A stretch of DNA of 64,000 nt from JAJZEO01 sp964477345. GTDB lineage: Bacteria; Chlamydiota; Chlamydiia; Chlamydiales; 2-12-FULL-49-11. The stretch is from contig CAYZDL010000001.1 of assembly GCA_964477345.1 (NCBI GenBank), forward strand, positions 1-64,000. The letters run 5' to 3'. The position numbers were made by a program, and so were the translations under genes. Under the pieces are notes generated by a model, which worked only from the letters and a program-made list of their open reading frames with translations, had not been told where the DNA came from and made no database searches. Below, piece after piece: positions 26,745 through 34,074 of the stretch; positions within the stretch are counted from its first letter, which is position 1; each line of letters opens with the position of its first letter.

Positions 26745-27028
26745 AAAAAACTGGGATCAGAACTTTTCCTCGCCCATCTGGAATCCCAGAAAATTTTAGA
26801 GTTCAAATTTCAGATAAGGGAGCTGGAATGAAGTACGTGCATCCAAACCATAATCATACTTATATAAGAGTTATGCCAGGTAAACCACACAGCCCACTCT
26901 TGCATCAACAAAAAACCTATGTTACTCAGGTAAGAAATGGAAAAGCGCTAGATAAATTTGGTAATATAGTGGATGCAAAAGATCCTGCAGCTCATATTCC
27001 AGTTGAAGATTTTATTTATAGAGATTGA
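26714..27028 (+). CDS. polymorphic-toxin C-terminal domain, stand-alone
   Basis: 104 residues matching the kind of module found at the C-terminus of large secreted polymorphic toxins: RELIEKTGIRTFPRPSGIPE, KGAGMKYVHPNHNHTYIRVM, PGKPHSP, FGNIVDAKDPAAHIPVEDFI. The histidine-rich centre (HPNHNHTYIRVMPG) is a likely catalytic region, possibly nuclease, but this is inference. No secretion or RHS/TPR part precedes it: an in-frame TAG lies at 26702. It is therefore an orphan or deletion-derived toxin tail. The putative immunity gene follows 3 bp later. Confidence 0.72.
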   Translation: MPELQARELIEKTGIRTFPRPSGIPENFRVQISDKGAGMKYVHPNHNHTYIRVMPGKPHSPLLHQQKTYVTQVRNGKALDKFGNIVDAKDPAAHIPVEDFIYRD

Positions 27029-27031
27029 TAT

Positions 27032-27406
27032 ATGCTAACAAATGAAGATAGAAAATATATTCTTAATCAGCATTTAAGAACCATTTATGGCATTTCAAGT
27101 AAGGAATATCAAAAGAGAGTATGGATTCTTGGAGAAGGCCCTGAATGTGATGATTTTGATGAAACGTGTTGTCATTTTTTTGACGATGGCGATCCAATCT
27201 TAGAACATTATCAAGATTTTGGTATCTCAGAAGGGCAATATCAAATTTTGAAGAGCTTTCGAGATAAATTCAGAATGTTTTCAGATAATAACAACTGGCC
27301 ACAAAAATTCATCGATACCCCTGAATGGAACAAGATTACTGAAATGGCTAAAAAGGTATTAAAGGCGTTTCATTACTCAGAAGCTCAGAAAATGGAGGGC
27401 CAATAG
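27032..27406 (+). CDS. immunity protein for the adjacent toxin domain
   Basis: 124-residue acidic, soluble protein (QKRVWILGEGPECDDFDETC; GISEGQYQILKSFRDKFRMF; KFIDTPEWNKITEMAKKVLK). Its position 3 bp behind a toxin C-terminal module and its composition fit an immunity protein. It would neutralise the toxin by direct binding in the cytoplasm (inference). A Rho-independent terminator closes the pair at 27464-27490. Confidence 0.7.
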   Translation: MLTNEDRKYILNQHLRTIYGISSKEYQKRVWILGEGPECDDFDETCCHFFDDGDPILEHYQDFGISEGQYQILKSFRDKFRMFSDNNNWPQKFIDTPEWNKITEMAKKVLKAFHYSEAQKMEGQ

Positions 27407-27463
27407 CAGGCTTGAAATTTGAGCTTAATCAACGAAAGAGCTAGAGCAGGTTTTTTGAAAAGG

Positions 27464-27490
27464 GATCTTTCTTATGAGAGATCTTTTTTT
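27464..27490 (+). terminator. Rho-independent terminator after toxin/immunity pair
   Basis: GATCTTTC-TTAT-GAGAGATC hairpin (8-bp stem with one G-U pair) followed directly by seven T residues. Confidence 0.8.
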
Positions 27491-27530
27491 CTGCATCCGA
27501 AGTGAATGAAAGTGACTTAGGTTAAACACA

Positions 27531-27998
27531 CTAATTACTGTTTATTAGAAGACGATTGTCTGGACTTTTTAGTACGAAGAGTTCGTGGACATGGGCAATA
27601 ATTCGCCTTTGCTCTGCCCAAACGAGTCTAGTTTTGGCTTCTTCAAATGGAAGCCATTCATAGGTGTCGTGCTCTTCACTGCAGAGTTGAACATTTATCT
27701 CTTCTACGAATGCAACAAAAACAGGCACAAAAATGACTTTATTTTGTGAGTGTAAAAAGAAGGTTTCCACAGCGTCTGCTGAATAGAGTTTGACTGGTAT
27801 TAGACCTGTTTCTTCCTGAATTTCTCGAAATGCAGTTTGGACCGCTGTTTCGCCTTCAATTGTGCCGCCTGTAACCATTTGCCATGTACCGTTGAGGTAT
27901 CCTCCACAGCAACGTCGTATCAAGAGATACCGAGGACCTTCCGATGTGTGACAGATAACGTAGGCAGTAATGCAAGAAGGAATAATAGATGAGGTCAT
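27531..27998 (-). CDS. Nudix hydrolase (NudB-like)
   Basis: 155 residues. Complete Nudix box GGTIEGETAVQTAFREIQEE-TG with the fold's following strands (VETFFLHSQNKVIFVPVFVA) and EHDTYEWLPFEEA. The arrangement resembles dihydroneopterin-triphosphate pyrophosphatase and related dNTP hydrolases. No signal peptide. Its ATG overlaps the stop of the HAD gene (ATGA), so the two are coupled. Confidence 0.85.
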   Translation of the reverse strand: MTSSIIPSCITAYVICHTSEGPRYLLIRRCCGGYLNGTWQMVTGGTIEGETAVQTAFREIQEETGLIPVKLYSADAVETFFLHSQNKVIFVPVFVAFVEEINVQLCSEEHDTYEWLPFEEAKTRLVWAEQRRIIAHVHELFVLKSPDNRLLINSN

Positions 27999-28663
27999 GG
28001 AGTCCTTTTTAAAAGTTTTCGTTTTAATAGTTCGTCTCGAATTTGCTGAGAGGATTCAAATACAATACCATCGATGCCCATCTTTTTGGCAGCCTCAACA
28101 TTCTCAAGTTTATCATCAATGAAGATAACTTCTTCTGGAGAGAGGGCTAGTTCTGAAAGGAGGAGGCTGTAGGCTTTTAAATCTGGTTTTAATGCACCAA
28201 TTTCTGTAGACAGTAAACATGGATCAAACGGTTCATAAATTCCGCAATCTCTCAGCAAATTTGTGAATTGGCCGTCCGAATTAGAAAGTAGTCCTACTCG
28301 AAGATGTTGTTTCAATTCATTGACCAGTTTGTACATCTCTATATCCATTCCAGCTGCGTCTCTCATAATTGTTTGAAAGGATTGATACCAGTCATCTGGA
28401 AGACAAATTTCTTTTTCCTTTGCAAAATCAATTAAGAATTTTTCATCAGATTCACCTTGCTTTAAAGCTAACAGCCTTTGCTGATTCATCTCAGCAAATT
28501 CGGATTCCGACAAATGGAAATGCTCTTTAATAAAATCTGCAGCTGCGTTGAATACTCTTGCTGAATGATTAGCTTCTACGGTCATAACTCCGCCAAAGTC
28601 AAATACAACTGCACGAGGCGCAGCGAAAATCGGAAATATAAAGGCTATCAAGAAAGGAATCAA
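27995..28663 (-). CDS. HAD-superfamily phosphatase, likely exported, 5' end frameshifted
   Basis: HAD hydrolase of the epoxide hydrolase/beta-phosphoglucomutase-like type: motif I VVFDFGGVM (D-x-[GD]), motif II LLSNSD, Lys in IGALKPD, motif IV VIFIDDKLENV. The nominal start is TTG 28663. Upstream, ATG 28683 with an A7 run is out of frame by one base. With eight A residues the product would begin MKKNILLLIPFLIAF and carry a full signal peptide ending FAAPRA. This implies a frameshift or slippage at the homopolymer. The first 28 codons lie inside the 474-bp repeat. Coupled to the Nudix gene. Confidence 0.78.
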   Translation of the reverse strand: MIPFLIAFIFPIFAAPRAVVFDFGGVMTVEANHSARVFNAAADFIKEHFHLSESEFAEMNQQRLLALKQGESDEKFLIDFAKEKEICLPDDWYQSFQTIMRDAAGMDIEMYKLVNELKQHLRVGLLSNSDGQFTNLLRDCGIYEPFDPCLLSTEIGALKPDLKAYSLLLSELALSPEEVIFIDDKLENVEAAKKMGIDGIVFESSQQIRDELLKRKLLKRTP

Positions 28664-29053
28664 AAGAAGGATATTTTTTTCATAGGCTTATTCCATAGTC
28701 TCTTTTAAGGCATCTCTGATCTCAAAAAGAGCTTCTTCTTCAATTTTAAATGCTTTATCGTAAGGTGAGTACATTCCAGCGTTCAAGACGGCACATTTCA
28801 GCGTAAAAATCGCGCTTGATAGAGTCTTTGATCGGGATAAGAGCAATGAAATGAGTCCAGCTCAATTGTCGTATCAGCGATACGACAATCTCTTCTTCAG
28901 AGAATACCTCGGCGAACTGGATCATGCGGCGTAAGTTCTTGTCTGTGAACCCACTCCCATACTCCAGGACCAATTGTCGTGACAATGAGTGGAATGAGTG
29001 CTTTAGAAAAATGGGGCAACTTGGACTTGAACCAAGGACCAGCGGGTTATGAG
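28580..29053. repeat. 474-bp direct repeat, copy A
   Basis: Same orientation and nearly identical to 33199-33672 (offset 4619 bp, one visible difference: C at 28619 against T at 33238, no indels). It contains the 5' end of the HAD gene, a DUF1016 remnant and the 3' half of tRNA-Met ending in the anticodon stem-loop. Unlike copy B, the tRNA is cut off here. Confidence 0.97.
28755..29003 (-). pseudogene. DUF1016 (YhcG-type nuclease) fragment, copy A
   Basis: About 80 residues read LSRQLVLEYGSGFTDKNLRR, then SLIRQLSWTHFIALIPIKDS and RDFYAEMCRLERWNVLTLR, the helical N-terminal domain of DUF1016 proteins. There is no start, and the frame ends where the family continues (usually KIDSMLYERT). Both flanks are missing, so this is a remnant. 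Identical copy at 33374-33622. Confidence 0.75.
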
Positions 29054-29228
29054 GGAGGGAGATTTCCCTTCCATTCAGCACGATCCAACCGTTATGAGCA
29101 TAAGTATAAAAGACTTGTTTGATGGATGCAACTGGATTTTATCGGATCAAACTCAAAAAAGTTGCATTTCGCTGCACCGCCTGTGCACCGAAATTTCATT
29201 TCGGATAGTTTTTATGGAGAGAGACCTT

Positions 29229-29277
29229 TGAGCTAAAATTTTCTTTCCAGTGTTATAGATTTTTTGCTAACCTCCTT
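29229..29277 (+). repeat. 49-bp direct repeat, copy 2 (toxin-gene leader)
   Basis: Second copy of the sequence at 26654-26702. Here it is followed by AGAGG and ATG at 29295, the likely original leader of the TPR toxin gene. Confidence 0.85.
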
Positions 29278-29461
29278 TTTCTTAAAGAGGATGTATGAAA
29301 TTTTTTCCTAGAATAGTGCAATCTGCTCTTCTTGTCAAAACTCCTACGTTGATTGCTTACCCGACACACGAATTTCCCAGATTTATTGTTCAACAGGTAA
29401 TCATCAGCCAATCCAAATTCCTGATCTACGCACACTTTCATATGATGAGGTTCTCGACCTA

Positions 29462-31378
29462 TTGAATAAGATTGAATCGGATTCCTTTGACGAAAGGTAT
29501 TCTGAAGACGAGTTAGATCAAATCAATCAGTTTGTATCGCTTCTGGCCATGGAAGGGGCAACTGATGACGAAAAACCCGAAATGGAGTACGCCGTTGCTT
29601 CTTTGTTCAGAAAAGACGACATCCAATACGCCGTATTTAATCCAAGTGTCGGATATACTATTAAACCAGCTATCTACATCGAAGGGGCCCAAGATTTCGT
29701 TCTATGTAAGAGTTGGTTCAAGAAGCAGTGGGATCAAACAAGATCTTTTGTTAAGAAGCACAAAAAAGCCATCATTATTGGTGCAATTGTTGTGGTGGCT
29801 GTAGCTGTTGTAGTTGTAGCCGCTGTGGCCATTTCTTCTTCTGCTGCTAGTGCAGCTGCCGCAGCGGCTGGGGGGGCTGTGGCAGGAGCGGAAGAAACAA
29901 CTGGCACACCTACGGGATCTTCGAGTTCAACACATGAAAGGAAGGGCCATTCTGAGCCGAAGGAAACATCATCTAATGAATCACTAGTTTCTTCATTACA
30001 AACCCAAGTATCGGAATTTAAAGACACAATTGCACAAGAGCAATTTGCTGCCGTTTCCGAATCAAATGGTATTTCCATGGAAGAAAACGGCAGGATTATT
30101 GGCTCTCTTTTTACACATAAGGCAGTAGATAATCTGACCAATAGCTTTGCTCAAAATCCAACATTCGCAACCGAGTTGAAAGATTTTGGGTTTAATTCAC
30201 AATATCCGACCCCAGGATGGTTACAAACTTATCCAGATAGCTCTACAATCATGCTACACCCTTCAACGGACCTAGCTTTTTCTACCGATTATACAACCTC
30301 TTATGCAGGAAATTTCGGTGATTTGAATGCTATGTCCTATGAAGTTAGAGGTGATTTGGCATTACACTCCCAATGCTATCTCCAAGCGGTGCAAGATTTC
30401 GGAAACGCAATCTCGCTGGATCCAAACAACCCAACTTTGTACTTGGAAAGAGGAATCGCTAATTTTGAACTGGGAAATTATGAGCAATCAATCGCTGATT
30501 ACAATCAATTTGTCGAGAAAAAATCAGAGCCTTTCTCAGTGACAGATTTTAGTTTAGGCTTTGCCAAGGGAGTACCAAAAGGCGCCTACGATTCAGGAAA
30601 AGGAGCCCTCTTATTTCTCTCCGACTTTGTAACTCACCCAGTTCAGACCTCCAAGCAGGTAGTCGACTCAATAAGTCAACTGGCTACTTTAGTTAAAAAT
30701 GACGAGTTTGGCGTTGTAGCTGAATCACTCTCTCCAGAGCTGCATCAACTTGTAACCCAGTGGGATACTCTGCCTTCTGAAACAAGAGGAGAGTTGGCGG
30801 GATATGCGGTAGGCAAACTTGGGACCGATCTTCTTGCCCCTGGAGCTGTCGCTAAAGTCGCAAGTAAAAGTGTGAACAGTGCAAGGGAACTAGTAGCAGT
30901 TTGTAAAAATCTTCAAATCGCCCAAGAAACTCTCGTCCTTGAGACAGCAGCTGGGATTGGTATTCCTGCGAAAGTTGCCGAAATAGTCGAAATGGGAAAA
31001 AACAAATTAACTTTTGGCGAAGGGCTTGGAGTAATTAATAAAGAAATAAAATTTTCAGGATCTGGTTTAACAGGTATTCAAGAAAAAATCTTCCTTTCTT
31101 CTGCATCAGAAAAATATAATGAGCATTTAACTCAGTTGGCTCATGCTTTGTCTAAACACAGTGGTAGAAAAAATACATTTTGGAATAAACCAACGGGACC
31201 TATGAATACTTGGCATGCACAGGCACTTAATCAAATCGAACAAATTTGTAATGCTCCTGGTGAATTCAAAAAAGTTTTTGATTCATCTACGGGATTGACA
31301 TGGATTGAAAAAAGATTGTCGAATGGACAAGGGATAAGATTAAATCAAGATTATACTTTTAAGGGATTTTTGGACTAA
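29462..31378 (+). CDS. TPR-containing polymorphic toxin, 5' end disrupted
   Basis: 638 residues from a TTG. Parts: acidic N-terminal helices; a strong membrane segment (residues 101-135, KKAIIIGAIVVVAVAVVVVA) followed by an Ala-rich and low-complexity stretch; two TPR-like units (RGDLALHSQCYLQAVQDFGN; YLERGIANFELGNYEQSIAD); a central helical region; and a C-terminal toxin module (LAHALSKHSGRK, NTWHAQALNQIE, GLTWIEKRL). The same frame stays coding upstream to 29312 (SAICSSCQNSYVDCLPDTR, IQIPDLRTLSYDEVLDLL). The only good start is ATG 29295 behind AGAGG, one frame off, so a frameshift or leader replacement has damaged the start. The immunity gene follows after 2 bp. Confidence 0.72.
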   Translation: MNKIESDSFDERYSEDELDQINQFVSLLAMEGATDDEKPEMEYAVASLFRKDDIQYAVFNPSVGYTIKPAIYIEGAQDFVLCKSWFKKQWDQTRSFVKKHKKAIIIGAIVVVAVAVVVVAAVAISSSAASAAAAAAGGAVAGAEETTGTPTGSSSSTHERKGHSEPKETSSNESLVSSLQTQVSEFKDTIAQEQFAAVSESNGISMEENGRIIGSLFTHKAVDNLTNSFAQNPTFATELKDFGFNSQYPTPGWLQTYPDSSTIMLHPSTDLAFSTDYTTSYAGNFGDLNAMSYEVRGDLALHSQCYLQAVQDFGNAISLDPNNPTLYLERGIANFELGNYEQSIADYNQFVEKKSEPFSVTDFSLGFAKGVPKGAYDSGKGALLFLSDFVTHPVQTSKQVVDSISQLATLVKNDEFGVVAESLSPELHQLVTQWDTLPSETRGELAGYAVGKLGTDLLAPGAVAKVASKSVNSARELVAVCKNLQIAQETLVLETAAGIGIPAKVAEIVEMGKNKLTFGEGLGVINKEIKFSGSGLTGIQEKIFLSSASEKYNEHLTQLAHALSKHSGRKNTFWNKPTGPMNTWHAQALNQIEQICNAPGEFKKVFDSSTGLTWIEKRLSNGQGIRLNQDYTFKGFLD

Positions 31379-31380
31379 TT

Positions 31381-31866
31381 ATGACTGATCATTTAATCGA
31401 AATCGTTTTTAAAGGAATCTCTACACAAAAAATAGGGTCTCTATTAATAGATTTGATTTCTAGAGGGAATGGAATTATAAGCTATAATATTACTTTTGAG
31501 CATCCTGAAATAGACTGGAATATAAAAGAAATAAATAAGATTTTCATCGATAACAAGTGTTTCGGGTTGTTTGTTAATTTAAATAAATTAAAGGCTGGGA
31601 ATGTTAGCTTACCTAATTGCGGTCTGGCCATCTATAAATACGAAAATACTGTCGATTTAGAGATTAATTTTCAGTTATCTGATTTAGGTGATGTTCCTCT
31701 TAAAAGTTTGGGAGAAGATTTAATGGAATTTGCTAAGACTATCGCACATCAATACCAAATAGATCAGTATTTGTGTGGTATCGAGCCAGCTCATGATCTA
31801 CAAACAAGACTCTTTACCAATGAAAAACTTGGCCCTTTTTCTTTTGGAGATAAAAAAAGCCATTGA
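31381..31866 (+). CDS. immunity protein for the TPR toxin
   Basis: 161-residue soluble protein starting 2 bp after the toxin stop. Low GC compared with the neighbours. Recognisable only by position and by its compact alpha/beta sequence (FGLFVNLNKLKAG; NCGLAIYKYENTVDLEINF; QYLCGIEPAHDLQTRLFTN). It is presumed to bind and block the adjacent C-terminal toxin domain; no named family is assigned. Confidence 0.62.
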   Translation: MTDHLIEIVFKGISTQKIGSLLIDLISRGNGIISYNITFEHPEIDWNIKEINKIFIDNKCFGLFVNLNKLKAGNVSLPNCGLAIYKYENTVDLEINFQLSDLGDVPLKSLGEDLMEFAKTIAHQYQIDQYLCGIEPAHDLQTRLFTNEKLGPFSFGDKKSH

Positions 31867-32007
31867 GATCTTCTTTCTAAGGCAATTATTATAGAGCAGG
31901 TATTTTTATACTGGAACAGAAACTGCCGAAGAGTCGGTAGCTGATTCCTATGAAAAATTAATTTTTTTGCCGTATACTCAAGAACTTCAATTTTGAGGGG
32001 TTCCATG

Positions 32008-32202
32008 ATGTCAAAGAAAAAAGCAAAGCGAGAAGGTAAGGACGTAGAACCTTGCAATTTGGTTGAGGTTCCTGTCCCTGCAGATTATCCATTTGGTCCT
32101 ATACTATGCAAGAAAGAGTATGAGGGTGTTTTTAAACAGTTATTTCCCATCTCTTCTGAAGCCAAAGCGTTGAAAGAGGATAAACAGACTGAAACCATAT
32201 GA
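32008..32202 (+). CDS. small hypothetical protein preceding DUF6155
   Basis: 64 residues, lysine-rich start (MSKKKAKREGKDVE) then PCNLVEVPVPADYPFGPILC. GAGGGG at 31995-32000 supports ATG 32008 (ATG 32005 is equally possible). Its stop overlaps the ATG of the DUF6155 gene (ATGA), so both are translated together. Function unknown. Confidence 0.6.
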   Translation: MSKKKAKREGKDVEPCNLVEVPVPADYPFGPILCKKEYEGVFKQLFPISSEAKALKEDKQTETI

Positions 32203-32738
32203 GCGTGAGAAAATTTAAAGAGTATTTAAACACCCAGGATGATGATTTTTTGAGAGATGAGCTATTGACTCTCTACAAGACATTTGATGTTGTCAGGCAA
32301 TTTTATACGCCTCGGATAGAACCCTCAGATGTGGAGAAGGTTGTACAGAAGTATAAAGAGATACTTGAAGAGCAGTTCTGTCCTAAGGCTGCCAAATGGG
32401 ATTTTCCTGAATTGAATTACTCTGTTGCGCGAAAAGCCATCAGCGATTTCAAAAAGGTCAACTCAGACCCAAAAGCGATCATTGATCTTCAGCTAACCTA
32501 TGTTGAATACGGGGTCAATGCACTCTTGGAGTACGGAGATATTGACGAGAGGTTCTATAACAGCATGGAAAGCATGTTTCGCAAGACGCTGAAAGATATG
32601 GAAGAGCATGGGTTGTTAGCTCTATTTGAAAAACGTTGTTTGGCAATCCAGCACAAGACGCGCGATTTGGGATGGGGTTTTGGAGATGCAGTTACAGAGC
32701 TTTGTGAGGAATATTTTTCGTCGATAATTGGGAGATGA
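32199..32738 (+). CDS. DUF6155-family protein
   Basis: 179 residues, mostly helical. Features typical of DUF6155 are visible: KYKEILEEQFCP, ARKAISDFKKVNSDP, LTYVEYGVNALLEYGDIDER, FYNSMESMFRKTLK and a closing DLGWGFGDAVTEL. No catalytic residues known. Coupled at both ends: ATGA with the upstream small gene and ATGA with the downstream Nudix gene. Confidence 0.75.
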   Translation: MSVRKFKEYLNTQDDDFLRDELLTLYKTFDVVRQFYTPRIEPSDVEKVVQKYKEILEEQFCPKAAKWDFPELNYSVARKAISDFKKVNSDPKAIIDLQLTYVEYGVNALLEYGDIDERFYNSMESMFRKTLKDMEEHGLLALFEKRCLAIQHKTRDLGWGFGDAVTELCEEYFSSIIGR

Positions 32739-33304
32739 AAGATGCTTTGTGGGATGCTTTTTTGTGTGGCGATTCAGTAAACATGACACATTCTAACAAA
32801 AATGAAATCAGTCGATTTGGCGCTTACGGCATTTTGCTGCAAAATTCTGCAATCTTGCTTACTCGAAAAAAATCTGGCCCTTATAAAGGATTATGGGATT
32901 TACCTGGAGGAGCTATTGAATTCGCGGAAACGCCTGAAGAGGCTTTAAAAAGAGAGTTATTGGAAGAATCTGCTCTTTCAATCGTGCGATTTGAATTTGC
33001 GACTACAGCTACAGCGGTGGGCGATTATGAAGATGATGGCGTTCCCTATCGATTCCATCACGTTGGAATGATTTACAAGGTAACAGACTGGACTCAAAAA
33101 TCGGATCTAGTGCCTGAAGAAGAAAATCGCTGGGCTCAACTCAACGGTCTTCATCCTGATGAACTCACACCTCTTGCACAACAAGCTGTAGCCTCTCTGG
33201 TCATAACTCCGCCAAAGTCAAATACAACTGCACGAGGTGCAGCGAAAATCGGAAATATAAAGGCTATCAAGAAAGGAATCAAAAGAAGGATATTTTTTTC
33301 ATAG
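32735..33304 (+). CDS. Nudix hydrolase with chimeric C-terminus
   Basis: 189 residues. The Nudix domain has GLWDLPGGAIEFAETPEEAL then KRELLEESA (G-x5-E-x7-RE-x2-EE pattern with RE and EE intact). Translation may start at ATG 32735 or, matching the domain better, at 32783. Residues from about 155 onward are encoded by the 474-bp repeat read antisense to the HAD 5' end, giving the basic tail AKIGNIKAIKKGIKRRIFFS. The native C-terminus was lost at 33198, so activity is uncertain. Confidence 0.78.
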   Translation: MKDALWDAFLCGDSVNMTHSNKNEISRFGAYGILLQNSAILLTRKKSGPYKGLWDLPGGAIEFAETPEEALKRELLEESALSIVRFEFATTATAVGDYEDDGVPYRFHHVGMIYKVTDWTQKSDLVPEEENRWAQLNGLHPDELTPLAQQAVASLVITPPKSNTTARGAAKIGNIKAIKKGIKRRIFFS

Positions 33305-33672
33305 GCTTATTCCATAGTCTCTTTTAAGGCATCTCTGATCTCAAAAAGAGCTTCTTCTTCAATTTTAAATGCTTTATCGTAAGGTGAGTACATTCCAGCG
33401 TTCAAGACGGCACATTTCAGCGTAAAAATCGCGCTTGATAGAGTCTTTGATCGGGATAAGAGCAATGAAATGAGTCCAGCTCAATTGTCGTATCAGCGAT
33501 ACGACAATCTCTTCTTCAGAGAATACCTCGGCGAACTGGATCATGCGGCGTAAGTTCTTGTCTGTGAACCCACTCCCATACTCCAGGACCAATTGTCGTG
33601 ACAATGAGTGGAATGAGTGCTTTAGAAAAATGGGGCAACTTGGACTTGAACCAAGGACCAGCGGGTTATGAG
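33199..33672. repeat. 474-bp direct repeat, copy B
   Basis: Copy of 28580-29053. It ends inside tRNA-Met, which is complete on this side (33631-33704), and begins by cutting the Nudix gene at 33198. Recombination between the copies would delete 4619 bp and restore HAD, DUF1016 remnant and intact tRNA in a row. Confidence 0.97.
33374..33622 (-). pseudogene. DUF1016 fragment, copy B
   Basis: Identical to the copy A fragment. No start codon other than an alternative at 33604, and truncated at both domain ends. It lies just downstream of the tRNA-Met gene on the same strand. Confidence 0.75.
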
Positions 33673-33704
33673 TCCGCTGCTCTGACCAACTGAGCTATTG
33701 CCCC
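33631..33704 (-). tRNA. tRNA-Met (CAT)
   Basis: 74 nt cloverleaf: acceptor GGGGCAA/TTGCCCC with discriminator A, D-loop AGCTCAGTTGGTCAGAGC, anticodon arm GCGGACTCATAACCCGC (anticodon CAT), T arm TTGGTTCAAGTCCAA. CCA is not encoded. An elongator Met is most likely; an Ile-lysidine CAT tRNA cannot be excluded. Its 3' 42 nt are duplicated at 29012-29053. Confidence 0.93.
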
Positions 33705-33826
33705 ATGCAGAAAATCAGCTACTATACTGCTAAAAGCAGTATCGATGCAAGAAGAAATTCACCACAAAAATATTTTCAAAAAAGTCGGGGCTGGATACCA
33801 TTAAACCCATGAAAAGGAGGGGCTAT

Positions 33827-34014
33827 ATGATCGAGAACCTGTCCAAAGACGGGAAAAATTTTAAGCGGGGTATTTATCAACATTACAAGGGCGACATGGC
33901 TTTTGGGCTCGCCCCCTTAAGATGTTTACTGAAATTATTGAGACCAAGGATATCACTAGGCCTCGCTTCATTTATTTAGGCGAGCCGGGAAGCATCGAGC
34001 TGCCCCATTCTTAA
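33827..34014 (+). pseudogene. DUF1653 protein gene with internal deletion
   Basis: ATG 33827 behind AAGGAGGGG opens FKRGIYQHYKGDMAFGL, the start of a DUF1653 domain. After a frame change near 33910 the sequence continues KMFTEIIETKD then RPRFIYLGEPGS, the domain end. The middle (usually about 25 residues with the LGVARHSET motif) is missing. The surviving frame stops at 33979. Remnant. Confidence 0.7.
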
Positions 34015-34074
34015 GATCCTACCCCTCAACCCCCATCATTCCCGCCTGCATAAGTAAACATGAATCCTTTACAA

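Noticed and set aside
28865..28889. Perfect 11-bp inverted repeat ATTGTCGTATC/GATACGACAAT in the 474-bp repeat (and at 33484-33508)
   Set aside because: It lies inside the former DUF1016 coding sequence (SLIRQLSW region), and no flanking promoter or U-tract supports a regulatory site.
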